A stretch of 64,000 bases of DNA from Anaerolineaceae bacterium (GTDB taxonomy: Bacteria > Chloroflexota > Anaerolineae > Anaerolineales > Anaerolineaceae). The stretch spans positions 62,001 to 126,000 of the forward strand of contig JAENZI010000006.1 in NCBI GenBank assembly GCA_016841365.1, written 5' to 3'. The position numbers and the translations under genes are program-made. The notes below the pieces were generated by a model. That model ran no database searches. It worked only from the letters and a program-made list of their open reading frames with translations, and was not told the DNA's origin. Each line of letters opens with the position of its first letter. Position 1 is the stretch's first letter. This document shows positions 25,034 to 33,203 of this stretch, piece after piece.

Positions 25034-27109
25034 ATGCCATTTTCATCCCGATGGGGGCGGTGGATCAGTCTCACCTTGCTTGTCATCGCGTTTCTGCTGA
25101 CAGGCTGTCAGACAGACCTTGCAGAAACTATGCCCACTCAGAGCAACACACCCCGGGCAACATTCATGCCGACCGCCACCAAAACAGACACCCCCGCGCA
25201 ATCCGAACCCGACCCCGGTGAAATCCCTGAACCGGCTGAGGTGACCCAAACGCTCACCACACAACCCCAACCGGCATCCTCGCCCACACCTGCCCCAACC
25301 CTGGCAGATTGGCGTGATGCGCCGATCACCCCAACCGCGTTCAGCGACCGCGTGGTGCAAATTTACGAAGAAGGCCAACGTCAGGGGCGTGATCCGCATG
25401 CCTTCTCTGTCGTCGGTGATTGCCAATCGATCCCGTTCGTATTTATGGGGCCTTATGGGCGGGGTGCACTTGAACCTGACCCCGCAGAATCGCAGTTATG
25501 GAAGGCAATCAACACCTTTGAACCTTCCTTTAAACGCTGGTCTGTATCAGCACGCGGCGGATTCACCGCGGCCTCCTTGCTCAACCCCCTGCAAGCCGAT
25601 CCTGAACTGTGCAAACCCGGCGAAACACCGCTTAGCTGCGAATTTCGCCTGCACAACCCCGCTTATGTGCTGATCACACTTGAAACCTGGCTCGACCCGG
25701 AAACTGTTGACCGCTATGAGGTCTACCTGCGCGCCATCGTGGACTTCATCATCGAGCGCGGGGCAGTGCCAATCCTGCTCACCAAGGCGGATTCATCCGA
25801 AATCAGCGGCAACCGGCACATCATCAACCCGGTTATCACCAATGTGGCTTATGAATATCAGCTCCCGCTGGTCAATTTTTGGCGTTCTGCCCAGTTCTTG
25901 CCCAATTATGGCATTGACCCAAACCGCGAAGGTTTCCACCTCAGCCAGGCAGGTTATAACCTGAAAAACACCCTGGCATTGCGCGCCCTCTATCAGGCGT
26001 GGACCACCCTTGAAGGTGTCGAGGCCGAACAAGCTGCCGCTGCACCCACCCCAACCCAGGCGCCGCAGCCCACGCCTACACCCGATTTAGCCGTCAACAT
26101 CCCGGAATGTGACAGCGGGTGCATCTTCTTCGGGGTCGCCAAATCACAGGATGGTGCAATCTCTGGCGGAGGCGTCTATGCCTATGCCCCAGACAGCAAA
26201 TCGCTCACCCGGGTTTTGGGTGACGGGTTTGACTTGCAGGATGTCACCGACGATAGTGTGCGTCTGCTTGTCAACCGAGAAAACCAGCTCTATGAAATCA
26301 ATCTCACTGACGGTTCCGCCCAACCCCTCTCGGAGACTTTTAACAACCTGGGGCAGCAAACAGCCTATTGGAACAGCGACGAGAGCGAAGTGATCTACTT
26401 GGATCAACAAAACCCGCTGAAAACGGAAGAAGGACAAGCCTATCGCTTCTACCCTTCAGCGCTGGATGAACGGGTCTACTTTGAAAGCGGCGACTGTGAT
26501 TCAAAAGACTATTGCCAGTCCAATGGCGTCTATCAGCGTACTGCGGACGGTGAAATTATCAGACTGGAAAAATTTGCCAAACCCGTCTTCTCACCTGACG
26601 GCAGCCGTGTGGCGTACCTCAACCCGGAGGCAGCCACATCCGATAACTTCTATCACATCCGTTACCTGATCGTGGAGGACACCCAGACCGGTGCTGCCAG
26701 CCGCCGCGTGCTGTATTTCCCGGATGTGACCGGGTTCATGGTCTATGCGGATGTTATGGCTTATCGATTTTCACCTGACAACAACCGGTTATTCGTTCTA
26801 TACAATGTCTACAGCGAATATTACGAGCAATCCCTGCGCCTGCAAACCTACATGTGGGATCTACAAACCGGCATCCTGCACGACCTCGGCAGTCTGGAAG
26901 GCGCCAGCGGATCACTTTCACCGCGCATGGTCTGGTCACCTGATGGTGCACGAGTCTTATTGTTCCTGACAACGATGACAGAAGAAGGTGAGTATCAGAT
27001 CAGCATCTACCAGACCGACCTGACCACCGGTGAGCGCCTCGCACTCTATCACGAAAACTTTTTAGTTGATTCCGAATACCTTTACCTGACCAATCTCTAC
27101 TGGCGGTAG
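25034..27109 (+). CDS. Lipoprotein with SGNH-like domain and WD/TolB-type propeller
   Basis: 691-residue lipoprotein; lipobox LTGC (about residue 25) is followed by a long Thr/Pro linker. Residues about 95-340 resemble an SGNH/GDSL hydrolase: the usual GDS block is VVGDCQS, with IVDFIIERGAVPILLTKAD and the catalytic-type Asp-x-x-His in DPNREGFHLSQAGY. After a second Pro/Thr linker, residues about 365-691 form a beta-propeller of repeated strands (KPVFSPDGSRVAYL, MVWSPDGARVLLFL), as in TolB-like proteins. Start ATG 25034 follows GGAGG (25020-25024). The catalytic Ser position is uncertain because a Cys precedes it. Single gene with a strong terminator; probably a cell-surface esterase-like or binding protein. 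Confidence 0.8.
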   Translation: MPFSSRWGRWISLTLLVIAFLLTGCQTDLAETMPTQSNTPRATFMPTATKTDTPAQSEPDPGEIPEPAEVTQTLTTQPQPASSPTPAPTLADWRDAPITPTAFSDRVVQIYEEGQRQGRDPHAFSVVGDCQSIPFVFMGPYGRGALEPDPAESQLWKAINTFEPSFKRWSVSARGGFTAASLLNPLQADPELCKPGETPLSCEFRLHNPAYVLITLETWLDPETVDRYEVYLRAIVDFIIERGAVPILLTKADSSEISGNRHIINPVITNVAYEYQLPLVNFWRSAQFLPNYGIDPNREGFHLSQAGYNLKNTLALRALYQAWTTLEGVEAEQAAAAPTPTQAPQPTPTPDLAVNIPECDSGCIFFGVAKSQDGAISGGGVYAYAPDSKSLTRVLGDGFDLQDVTDDSVRLLVNRENQLYEINLTDGSAQPLSETFNNLGQQTAYWNSDESEVIYLDQQNPLKTEEGQAYRFYPSALDERVYFESGDCDSKDYCQSNGVYQRTADGEIIRLEKFAKPVFSPDGSRVAYLNPEAATSDNFYHIRYLIVEDTQTGAASRRVLYFPDVTGFMVYADVMAYRFSPDNNRLFVLYNVYSEYYEQSLRLQTYMWDLQTGILHDLGSLEGASGSLSPRMVWSPDGARVLLFLTTMTEEGEYQISIYQTDLTTGERLALYHENFLVDSEYLYLTNLYWR

Positions 27110-27152
27110 TCCACATATTTTGGTCTAAATTACCCAACACGCTGACAATAAC

Positions 27153-27187
27153 AAAAAGGGCTTCTCGATTTCTGAGAAGCCCTTTTT
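27153..27187. terminator. Bidirectional rho-independent terminator
   Basis: 14-bp perfect stem AAAAAGGGCTTCTC / GAGAAGCCCTTTTT with 7-nt loop, between two convergent genes. Confidence 0.92.
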
Positions 27188-27210
27188 CTGTTTACGTTCC
27201 TTTGCGTCAA

Positions 27211-29295
27211 TCAATCCAACGTGATCTGATAGTCTGCCTTTTGGCGTGTGATGGGTGTGGTGCCGCTGACCACCAGCACCACCGATTCCACATCGTCACC
27301 GATGCTGAAATCGATGACCGCCCGGTTTTCTTCATCCAGTTCAACTGGCGTGACGGTAATTTCATCACCGTAAGTGATCAGCGACAGGTGGTAGGTTTGC
27401 GGCAGCGCATTTTCAATGCGCACAAAGCCCTCAGCCGTCCAGCCGCCCTCATCCTCTTCAAAATCGGAAAAATAATCAACCGCGGCTACGCGGATGTCAT
27501 CGATCATCATCCCCACGCCGTTCACAGCAGCATCGGTTACATAATCAAAGCGCACAACGACTTCCTCACCGGCGTATTCAGATAGGTCCACTGCCTCTTC
27601 TCGCCAGCCGTTGGATTGACCGTTCAGTCCGCAACCATAGCTGTTTCCGGAAGGATTATCCGTGGTGCAGGAGGTGCTTTCTAAAATCTGCCAGATTTCC
27701 CCATCCGTTGACGCTGAGACAAACACATAATCGTAATCGGTTTCCAGGTCATACCATGTTTGGTAGGTCATCTCAACTTCGCCGCTGACCTCTCTCAGAT
27801 CAAATTGCCGTTCAAGCGACATATTGGAGTGATCGCCCATATTTGACCAGAAGAAATAATCACCCGAATATGCCTTTGTCGGCAGAATGGACGTGATCGT
27901 GCTGCCTTCAAATGTCAGGGTGTAATCCCCGGCACAGGCATACTCAAGGTAATCCACGCCAAACTGTTTGACCGAGAAGTCCTGCGTTCCTGCAGAACAT
28001 GTGGCAAATGTCGTGGTCGGCGCAGCCAATGGCGCGCTGGGATAAATGCCGTAAGCATATCGCCCATCCACCACGGTTGGATCGCCGAGGAAGTTTGCCA
28101 CTGCCCAATCTGCAAACACATCTTCACCGGAAATAATCTCACCAGTGAGAGGGTCGCTTATGGCCAGCTCGCGCATCACTTCATCAATGCTCTCCAAGCC
28201 ATTCATATCATGGGCCACCAATGCTTGCGTGGCTTCTTCACCAAAGCGATCCAGGAAATAAGTTGTGAACAGCATAGCCGCACCGTAATGCGGGCCGTTA
28301 TTGCCCACCTCAGTGCCCCAGTCGGTCAACTGCAGGTCGGTGTTGCTGATGTAAGCATATTCAAAACCGCCCGGGTCAAACCCGTTGATCAACTCCGCCA
28401 GCATCGAAAAGCCCTCGTTCAACCAGGTCTCTTCATTCTTATCGGTATACCAGTGGATCATGTGTTGAAATTCGTGCGCCAATGTGCCGTAAATATAACT
28501 TTCCCACAGGTAAACATTGTCCGAATTGATCAGGAACATCTCATGCGCGTTAGAATATTGGTGCGCTTCAGGGTGAAGCTCATCGGCGGAGGAATAATAA
28601 CCCGCCAGGGATTGCCCCAACCCGCCGGCATACACGATATAAATGCGCGGGTCGCCATCCACACCCGGTGACCATTCGCTGCCGAAGAATTCCCGGTTGG
28701 TGGGGTAAATCTCGTCGTCGAAGGTGTCGCCCAGCTCCGTCAAATCCGCCGGATCATACGTCACGCCGTTCTCGATCCAGATGTAAACATGATCGCCCAG
28801 GTAACGCAATGTGGTGGTAACCCTGTAGTTGTCGTTAGTATCCACATTGGTCACCCAAAATTCCTGTGTGTCCCCAACGCTGTAAGGCGCATCGGGATCG
28901 ATCAGAGTCTCCGGGATGTTTTGCTTGCCGCCCAGGCGTTCACCGAGGTCAATCGGATCATTGATCGGGATGATCTCCTCTTCGAGCCTCAGCAGGGTTT
29001 CACTGGCACTATCCAGAGAGGGCATTGCTGTTGGTACCGTTGTTGAAGTGGGCGCCAGTGGCTGCAGGCTGCTTGAGCCAGGCGTAGGCGTGGGGAAGGC
29101 TGTCGGCAGGGGTGTTTCGTACGCCGCTTGCGGGGTGATCACTGCCGGTACCAGGGTCTGCCCACCGGGGACAGGTTTGAGGAATAAATAAGCCCCTACC
29201 CCGGCAAAAGCAACCACACATACGACCAACAGGCACAAAACAGCCACCAAAATTATGGCGACAACAGCAGGTTTTGCAGATGATTTGTTATTCAT
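27211..29295 (-). CDS. Membrane-anchored M6-like (immune inhibitor A type) metalloprotease
   Basis: 694 residues. A signal-anchor at residues 10-40 is followed by a Thr/Pro linker. The catalytic region contains HEFQHMIHW (zinc His pair) and, 12 residues on, WLNEGFSMLAELI, the gluzincin-like Glu ligand seen in the M6 and related secreted peptidases. The C-terminal part has jelly-roll modules of MAM/immune-inhibitor type (FWSNMGDHSNMSLERQFDL, VVVRFDYVTDAAVNGVGMMIDDI) that usually bind glycans or substrate. Cys pairs suggest disulphides outside the cell. Start ATG 29295. Single-gene unit. Likely digests extracellular protein for a fermentative, protein-using lifestyle. Confidence 0.88.
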   Translation of the reverse strand: MNNKSSAKPAVVAIILVAVLCLLVVCVVAFAGVGAYLFLKPVPGGQTLVPAVITPQAAYETPLPTAFPTPTPGSSSLQPLAPTSTTVPTAMPSLDSASETLLRLEEEIIPINDPIDLGERLGGKQNIPETLIDPDAPYSVGDTQEFWVTNVDTNDNYRVTTTLRYLGDHVYIWIENGVTYDPADLTELGDTFDDEIYPTNREFFGSEWSPGVDGDPRIYIVYAGGLGQSLAGYYSSADELHPEAHQYSNAHEMFLINSDNVYLWESYIYGTLAHEFQHMIHWYTDKNEETWLNEGFSMLAELINGFDPGGFEYAYISNTDLQLTDWGTEVGNNGPHYGAAMLFTTYFLDRFGEEATQALVAHDMNGLESIDEVMRELAISDPLTGEIISGEDVFADWAVANFLGDPTVVDGRYAYGIYPSAPLAAPTTTFATCSAGTQDFSVKQFGVDYLEYACAGDYTLTFEGSTITSILPTKAYSGDYFFWSNMGDHSNMSLERQFDLREVSGEVEMTYQTWYDLETDYDYVFVSASTDGEIWQILESTSCTTDNPSGNSYGCGLNGQSNGWREEAVDLSEYAGEEVVVRFDYVTDAAVNGVGMMIDDIRVAAVDYFSDFEEDEGGWTAEGFVRIENALPQTYHLSLITYGDEITVTPVELDEENRAVIDFSIGDDVESVVLVVSGTTPITRQKADYQITLD

Positions 29296-29499
29296 ACGCT
29301 GTCTCTATTCGTTAATTATCCAGCAGAATCTAAATTAGTTAATTGGATTAACTTTACCGCAATTATACAATAAATGGCGAATCTGTTTAGCCTTCTGCGT
29401 TGGTTAAAAGACATGACCCTTCAATTATATATTCATACCGATCTAGTGAGTCAGATTAATCATCATCACCTCCCTGATGCCGACTCTGACGGGTTACGA

Positions 29500-29505
29500 T
29501 ATAAT
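29500..29505 (+). promoter_or_regulatory. Perfect -10 hexamer for the Wzz/Wzy-like genes
   Basis: TATAAT at 29500-29505, 49 bp upstream of the ATG at 29554. No good -35 box is visible at 16-18 bp, so the promoter may need an activator. Confidence 0.35.
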
Positions 29506-29553
29506 TGTCTTGCTAAAATAGCGCCAAAGGAACATTTACGGAAGGACAAGCTT

Positions 29554-30207
29554 ATGCGGGATGTTATCGATCCTGTAAAGACATTTAATCATCTACTCAC
29601 CTCATGGTGGAAAATTGTGCTGATCGCGGTTTTGGGCGGGTTGATCGGGTTGGGGATTTCCTACCTGCAGCCGCCAACCTACCAGGCTGAAGCCATCTTT
29701 CACGCCAGCATCGACTTCACCCAGATCAATTATGACAACATGGTGGGTGAATACGGCGACCCATTGGTGTGGACACAGTATGAAGAAGACCTGGCTTTGC
29801 AGGTGGTGGAACGGATGCTGATCAAACAGACCAACAACGCCTTCCAGTTTGCCAAAAAACTGGACCCCTCCCTTGATATAGACACCTTCAGGGATAACCG
29901 GCAGATTGAACGCTACCTGGCAAAATGGTACTTGCGCTACCGCCACCCTGACCCCGAAGTGGCACAAGCTATCGTCAACCACTGGGCGGAGGTCGGCATT
30001 CAAGCCCTGCATGATGCCCAATCCGCCGGCGAAGCCGAATCCTTCGTGATCGCTGATCTGACTCAGACCGCCCCCCTGCCGGGTTCACCAGTGTATCGCA
30101 ATCGCAACATCCTGGTGCTGGCGGGAACTTTTGCCGGGCTCGTGGCAGGCATCATCGCCGTTGACTTCCTCAGCCGATATCGACAACGGGCACCAAAGGA
30201 GGTGTGA
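29554..30207 (+). CDS. Wzz-like polysaccharide chain-length/co-polymerase membrane protein
   Basis: 217 residues from ATG 29554 (GGAAGGA upstream). N-terminal helix (about 22-42, IVLIAVLGGLIGLGISYLQPP) and C-terminal helix (about 185-205, ILVLAGTFAGLVAGIIAVDF) enclose an external loop of about 140 residues, the topology of Wzz/polysaccharide co-polymerases. PLPGSPVYRNR just before the second helix is the family's proline-rich segment. There is no fused tyrosine kinase. It overlaps the next gene, a Wzy/WaaL-like polymerase, so the pair probably controls assembly of a surface polysaccharide or teichoic-like glycan. Confidence 0.82.
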   Translation: MRDVIDPVKTFNHLLTSWWKIVLIAVLGGLIGLGISYLQPPTYQAEAIFHASIDFTQINYDNMVGEYGDPLVWTQYEEDLALQVVERMLIKQTNNAFQFAKKLDPSLDIDTFRDNRQIERYLAKWYLRYRHPDPEVAQAIVNHWAEVGIQALHDAQSAGEAESFVIADLTQTAPLPGSPVYRNRNILVLAGTFAGLVAGIIAVDFLSRYRQRAPKEV

Positions 30208-30209
30208 GG

Positions 30210-31754
30210 TTGCTCTCATCCCTCTCTAAACACACAGCTTATAAAATCCTCGTTTCGGTCTTATGGTTTCTGGTCATCATCGGCTTGCCGCTGACCAGCT
30301 TCCCCCCGCTTGCCAGCCTGACCGGCGCGATCGTCGCGCCTTTCTCTGCCATCCCGCTGGCGCTCCTGCTTATCATCTGGTTCATCCCTTTCTTGGTCGA
30401 ACGCGGCAAGCTCCCGGGTGAAATTCTGCCCTATCTTTACTTCATCCTCGCTGCCCTGCTGATCTCCGCCCTGTCCTTCTTCCTGAACGGCTATTATTCC
30501 CGCGGGCGTGATTTCTTCGATCAAACCCTGCGCGCCTTCATCACGGTTGGCATCGGTTTGAGCTTTTACCTGATCTTTACCGCCTACCCCCGGGATGAGA
30601 AGACGCTTCACCGCACCCTGCAGTTTATCACCATCATGGGCGCACTGATCATCCCCTGGACCCTGTTCGAAGTGATCCTCCTGCGCCAATTCACCTTTGT
30701 GCAGGGCTTCCCACAGTGGGTGATCAATTTCCGCAACCAATTATCGGTGCAGTCACCAAACTTGATGTTCACCAACCGCGTCTCGGGTTTCGCCTATGAA
30801 CCCTCGTGGTTCGTGCGCATCTTCAACCTGGTGCTGTTTCCCCTCTGGCTTTCGGCGGTCTTTCAGCGTCAATCCCTGTTCAAGTTCAGGCTGTGGATCT
30901 TCCAGATCGAAGACTTCTTGATGCTCGCCGGGCTGGTGGTGTTTGGCTTCAGTTCGCCCCGCATCGGTCTTGTGGCTTTCTTGGCCTCGCTGGCCTACTT
31001 AGGCTTTCTGATCATCCGCCGCTTTTACCGCTGGTTCACCGGCTGGGTCCTCAAACGACGTAAGAAGGCGCCCAAACACCTGACAACAGTCAAACTGCTC
31101 CTGGCAGTGCTGATCGTGGTGGTAATGTTTGTGGCCGTATTCGGTGCGCTGTTCGCCTACATCAACGCGGCCAGCGCCTGGGACAATCGCTTTGAATTGA
31201 TGCTCGAGCAGCTTGACACCCTGGATATCTTCCCCCTGACCGAAAGGCGGCTGATCTACGCCGCGCGCAGTTTGGCATTTTTTGAACGGATGGTGTTCTG
31301 GTTCGGCGGCTGGCACATCTTTAACGACTTCCCCTTTGGCGTAGGGCTGGGCAACGCAGGCTTGTACTTCTTCGATCGCATGCCCGGCGCCGGGCTCGAG
31401 TCCTACGAGGTGCGTAACCTGGTTTACCGCGCAAGCTACCTGCCCAATACCAAAAACATGTGGACACGCCTCCTTTCGGAGACGGGTTTCGTCGGCTTGA
31501 CGATATATGTGATCTGGTTGTATGTGCTGTGGCGCAGCACCAGTCTGTCTCGCAAAAGTCAATCAAAGATATTACGTATCATGGGGTTGGCAGGGCGTTT
31601 GTTCCTGCTGGCCTTGCTATTTGAGAACTTCAGTATGGATTCCTTTGCCATGCCAGACCAGTGGGTGATGGCAGGCCTGATCTCCGCTGCCGGGCTGCTC
31701 GCCCGCAGGGAGCTTGCCGCTAAGGATAAGGCTCCAGCGTCGGAACTGGCGTAG
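30210..31754 (+). CDS. O-antigen ligase/polymerase-like membrane protein
   Basis: 514-residue protein with about ten to twelve membrane helices and one larger external loop (about 310-410) before the conserved late helices, as in the Wzy_C/O-antigen ligase family. It likely polymerises or ligates a lipid-linked glycan outside the membrane. Start choice: AAAGGAGG (30195-30202) fits TTG 30210 with a 7-nt gap, whereas GTG 30204 would leave one nt; I use TTG. It overlaps or abuts the Wzz-like gene and its 3' end overlaps the convergent lipoprotein gene by 35 bp. No glycosyltransferases are present nearby. Confidence 0.82.
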   Translation: MLSSLSKHTAYKILVSVLWFLVIIGLPLTSFPPLASLTGAIVAPFSAIPLALLLIIWFIPFLVERGKLPGEILPYLYFILAALLISALSFFLNGYYSRGRDFFDQTLRAFITVGIGLSFYLIFTAYPRDEKTLHRTLQFITIMGALIIPWTLFEVILLRQFTFVQGFPQWVINFRNQLSVQSPNLMFTNRVSGFAYEPSWFVRIFNLVLFPLWLSAVFQRQSLFKFRLWIFQIEDFLMLAGLVVFGFSSPRIGLVAFLASLAYLGFLIIRRFYRWFTGWVLKRRKKAPKHLTTVKLLLAVLIVVVMFVAVFGALFAYINAASAWDNRFELMLEQLDTLDIFPLTERRLIYAARSLAFFERMVFWFGGWHIFNDFPFGVGLGNAGLYFFDRMPGAGLESYEVRNLVYRASYLPNTKNMWTRLLSETGFVGLTIYVIWLYVLWRSTSLSRKSQSKILRIMGLAGRLFLLALLFENFSMDSFAMPDQWVMAGLISAAGLLARRELAAKDKAPASELA

Positions 31755-32394
31755 GTTCACCCCCCATCGGGCTTTCCACCAGTGTATAGACAAGGTTCAG
31801 CAGAACCAGGTTGCGTTCACAATCCGCAAAAGTATCAAAAAAGATCCGCGCAGAAAGTGGCACCCCTTCGGCGTCAAATGCCTGCACCCAGTAAACGCCG
31901 CTGGTCGCAAGAGGTGCATCAGCCAGCATAATCTCATATCCCCCCAAACCATAAGCCTGCGCCTCACCTGTGATGCCCGAAAACACCGCACTATCGCCTG
32001 CCCCCAGGTCACCCACCTCGATCGTCACGCCCAGCAGCGACTCGCCCTCGGGGCCGAACACCTGCCCGGCGATCCCCATCCAGTTGCAGTCCGCATCGGG
32101 ATGGTTGAAGTTAGGCAGATAAAAGGGGTTACCTGCCTGCAGGGTGTAGGTGAAGTCCCCGTCTGGGGGTGAAACCGCCTCTGTTGGGGTTGGTTCAGCA
32201 ATGGGCGTCTCAGCCGGCAGGGTGTGGGTCGGCACAGCGGTTTCCACCACAGTGGTAGCAGTCGGGGTTGGGGGTTCGGTCCCTTCAGAAGGGGGCCAAT
32301 CAAGCCACGGGGGTAGCATCTCCGGGATGGCACTGCAGCCAGAAAGGATGATGGCGAACAAGATCATGATCAACGCGGCTTTTTTATGGGTCAT
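31720..32394 (-). CDS. Uncharacterised lipoprotein
   Basis: 224 residues. Lipobox LSGC (Cys at residue 20) follows an N-terminal hydrophobic stretch; then a Thr/Pro/Glu-rich linker (about 35-75) and a soluble beta-rich domain (about 80-205) with GIAGQVFGPEGESLLGVTI, a transthyretin/carboxypeptidase-regulatory-like fold that often binds surface structures. Two Cys (NPFYLPNFNHPDADCNW, FADCERN) may pair. Start ATG 32394 is supported by GAGGAG; a longer frame from 32445 is rejected for lack of an RBS. Its last 35 bp overlap the tail of the convergent O-antigen ligase-like gene. No function can be assigned. Confidence 0.8.
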   Translation of the reverse strand: MTHKKAALIMILFAIILSGCSAIPEMLPPWLDWPPSEGTEPPTPTATTVVETAVPTHTLPAETPIAEPTPTEAVSPPDGDFTYTLQAGNPFYLPNFNHPDADCNWMGIAGQVFGPEGESLLGVTIEVGDLGAGDSAVFSGITGEAQAYGLGGYEIMLADAPLATSGVYWVQAFDAEGVPLSARIFFDTFADCERNLVLLNLVYTLVESPMGGEPTPVPTLEPYP

Positions 32395-32981
32395 TTTTAC
32401 TCCTCTATATGAGGAAATTTTTGCAAGAAGCGGGCCAGAGTACAAGATTTTGAATCTTTGTTATTGTTTGGCTCAGTGCTCACGCAATTAATTCTGTGAT
32501 TGCGAACTTTCGAAAGAGGTGAAGCAATCTCGCACAAAGCACGTACGATGCAGAATGAAACCACTCGATTAAAATATCGTCGATGCCAGCCTTAATCTCT
32601 AATCATCCTTAATAATATATTCAGTAAACTTTCTACCCACAACTTCACAGTCTCTCTATTAAATTCGATAAAATACTAAGAATATCAAACCAAAACCTGC
32701 TTCTTCCCTGCCCCATTCTTCGCCACCTCGCTCTACAAAATCAATAGCCCACCAACGATCACCGTACCCACAGATGGCCTAACACAAGTCAAAATCACGC
32801 TCACTGTTGTTCGCAGGCTGAGGGCTATCATGATATTTTAGATAAATTCAATAGGTGTCATTGTGGACTATTTTAAATCACGAAGATAGAATCTTCTACT
32901 GCATGACAAGCCGATAGCGATCGAACGAATACCAAAAATTCAATAGTAATTATCCCCGATCTGATAGTTTTCCCCCCTTCA
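32395..32981. other. Intergenic region between lipoprotein and tRNA(Sec), about 590 bp
   Basis: It includes the 5' leader of the lipoprotein gene and, at about 32497-32545, a decayed copy of the dispersed repeat (GATTGCGAAC...GAAGCAATCTCG). The remainder (32550-32980) has frequent stops in all frames and no recognisable RNA fold. Confidence 0.5.
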
Positions 32982-33075
32982 CGGGAATGGATGGGAGTCG
33001 AACCCACCACGGCTCGCAACGCGACCCGACACCGGTGTTGAAGACCGGGAGGCCCACCAGGACCTAACCATTCCC
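32982..33075 (-). tRNA. selC: Selenocysteine tRNA (anticodon UCA)
   Basis: 94-nt cloverleaf. Acceptor stem is 8 bp (GGGAATGG / CCATTCCC), T-stem 5 bp with loop TTCGACT, together the 8+5 helix unique to bacterial tRNA(Sec). D-stem is 6 bp (AGGTCC/GGGCCT) with a 4-nt TGGT loop. Anticodon stem CCGGT/ACCGG carries loop CTTCAAC with anticodon TCA. A long variable arm follows. Discriminator is G; no encoded CCA. These traits identify the Sec tRNA that reads UGA. It is divergent from the GH13 gene. The selA/selB/selD genes are not in this window, but this gene implies they exist elsewhere. Confidence 0.95.
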
Positions 33076-33082
33076 ACGCTTA

Positions 33083-33111
33083 AGCATATCTTTCACCCCC
33101 TGCATTGTCAA
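33083..33111 (-). promoter_or_regulatory. Promoter of the tRNA(Sec) gene
   Basis: On the minus strand: TTGACA (33106-33111), 17-bp spacer, TATGCT (33083-33088), ending 7 nt before the first tRNA base. Perfect -35 and good -10, so transcription starts at or next to the mature 5' end. Confidence 0.8.
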
Positions 33112-33203
33112 CCGTTTTGCTTCCACAGCACGCGCCACAGATACCTTAACTTCAATGGTAAAATCATCCTTACCTGTTCAACTTTAGTGGAGGAAAACAC
33201 CCG

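Noticed and set aside
32982-33075. Suppressor tRNA or tRNA-Ser with UCA-like loop
   Set aside because: 8-bp acceptor stem, 6-bp D-stem and UCA anticodon together fit only tRNA(Sec).
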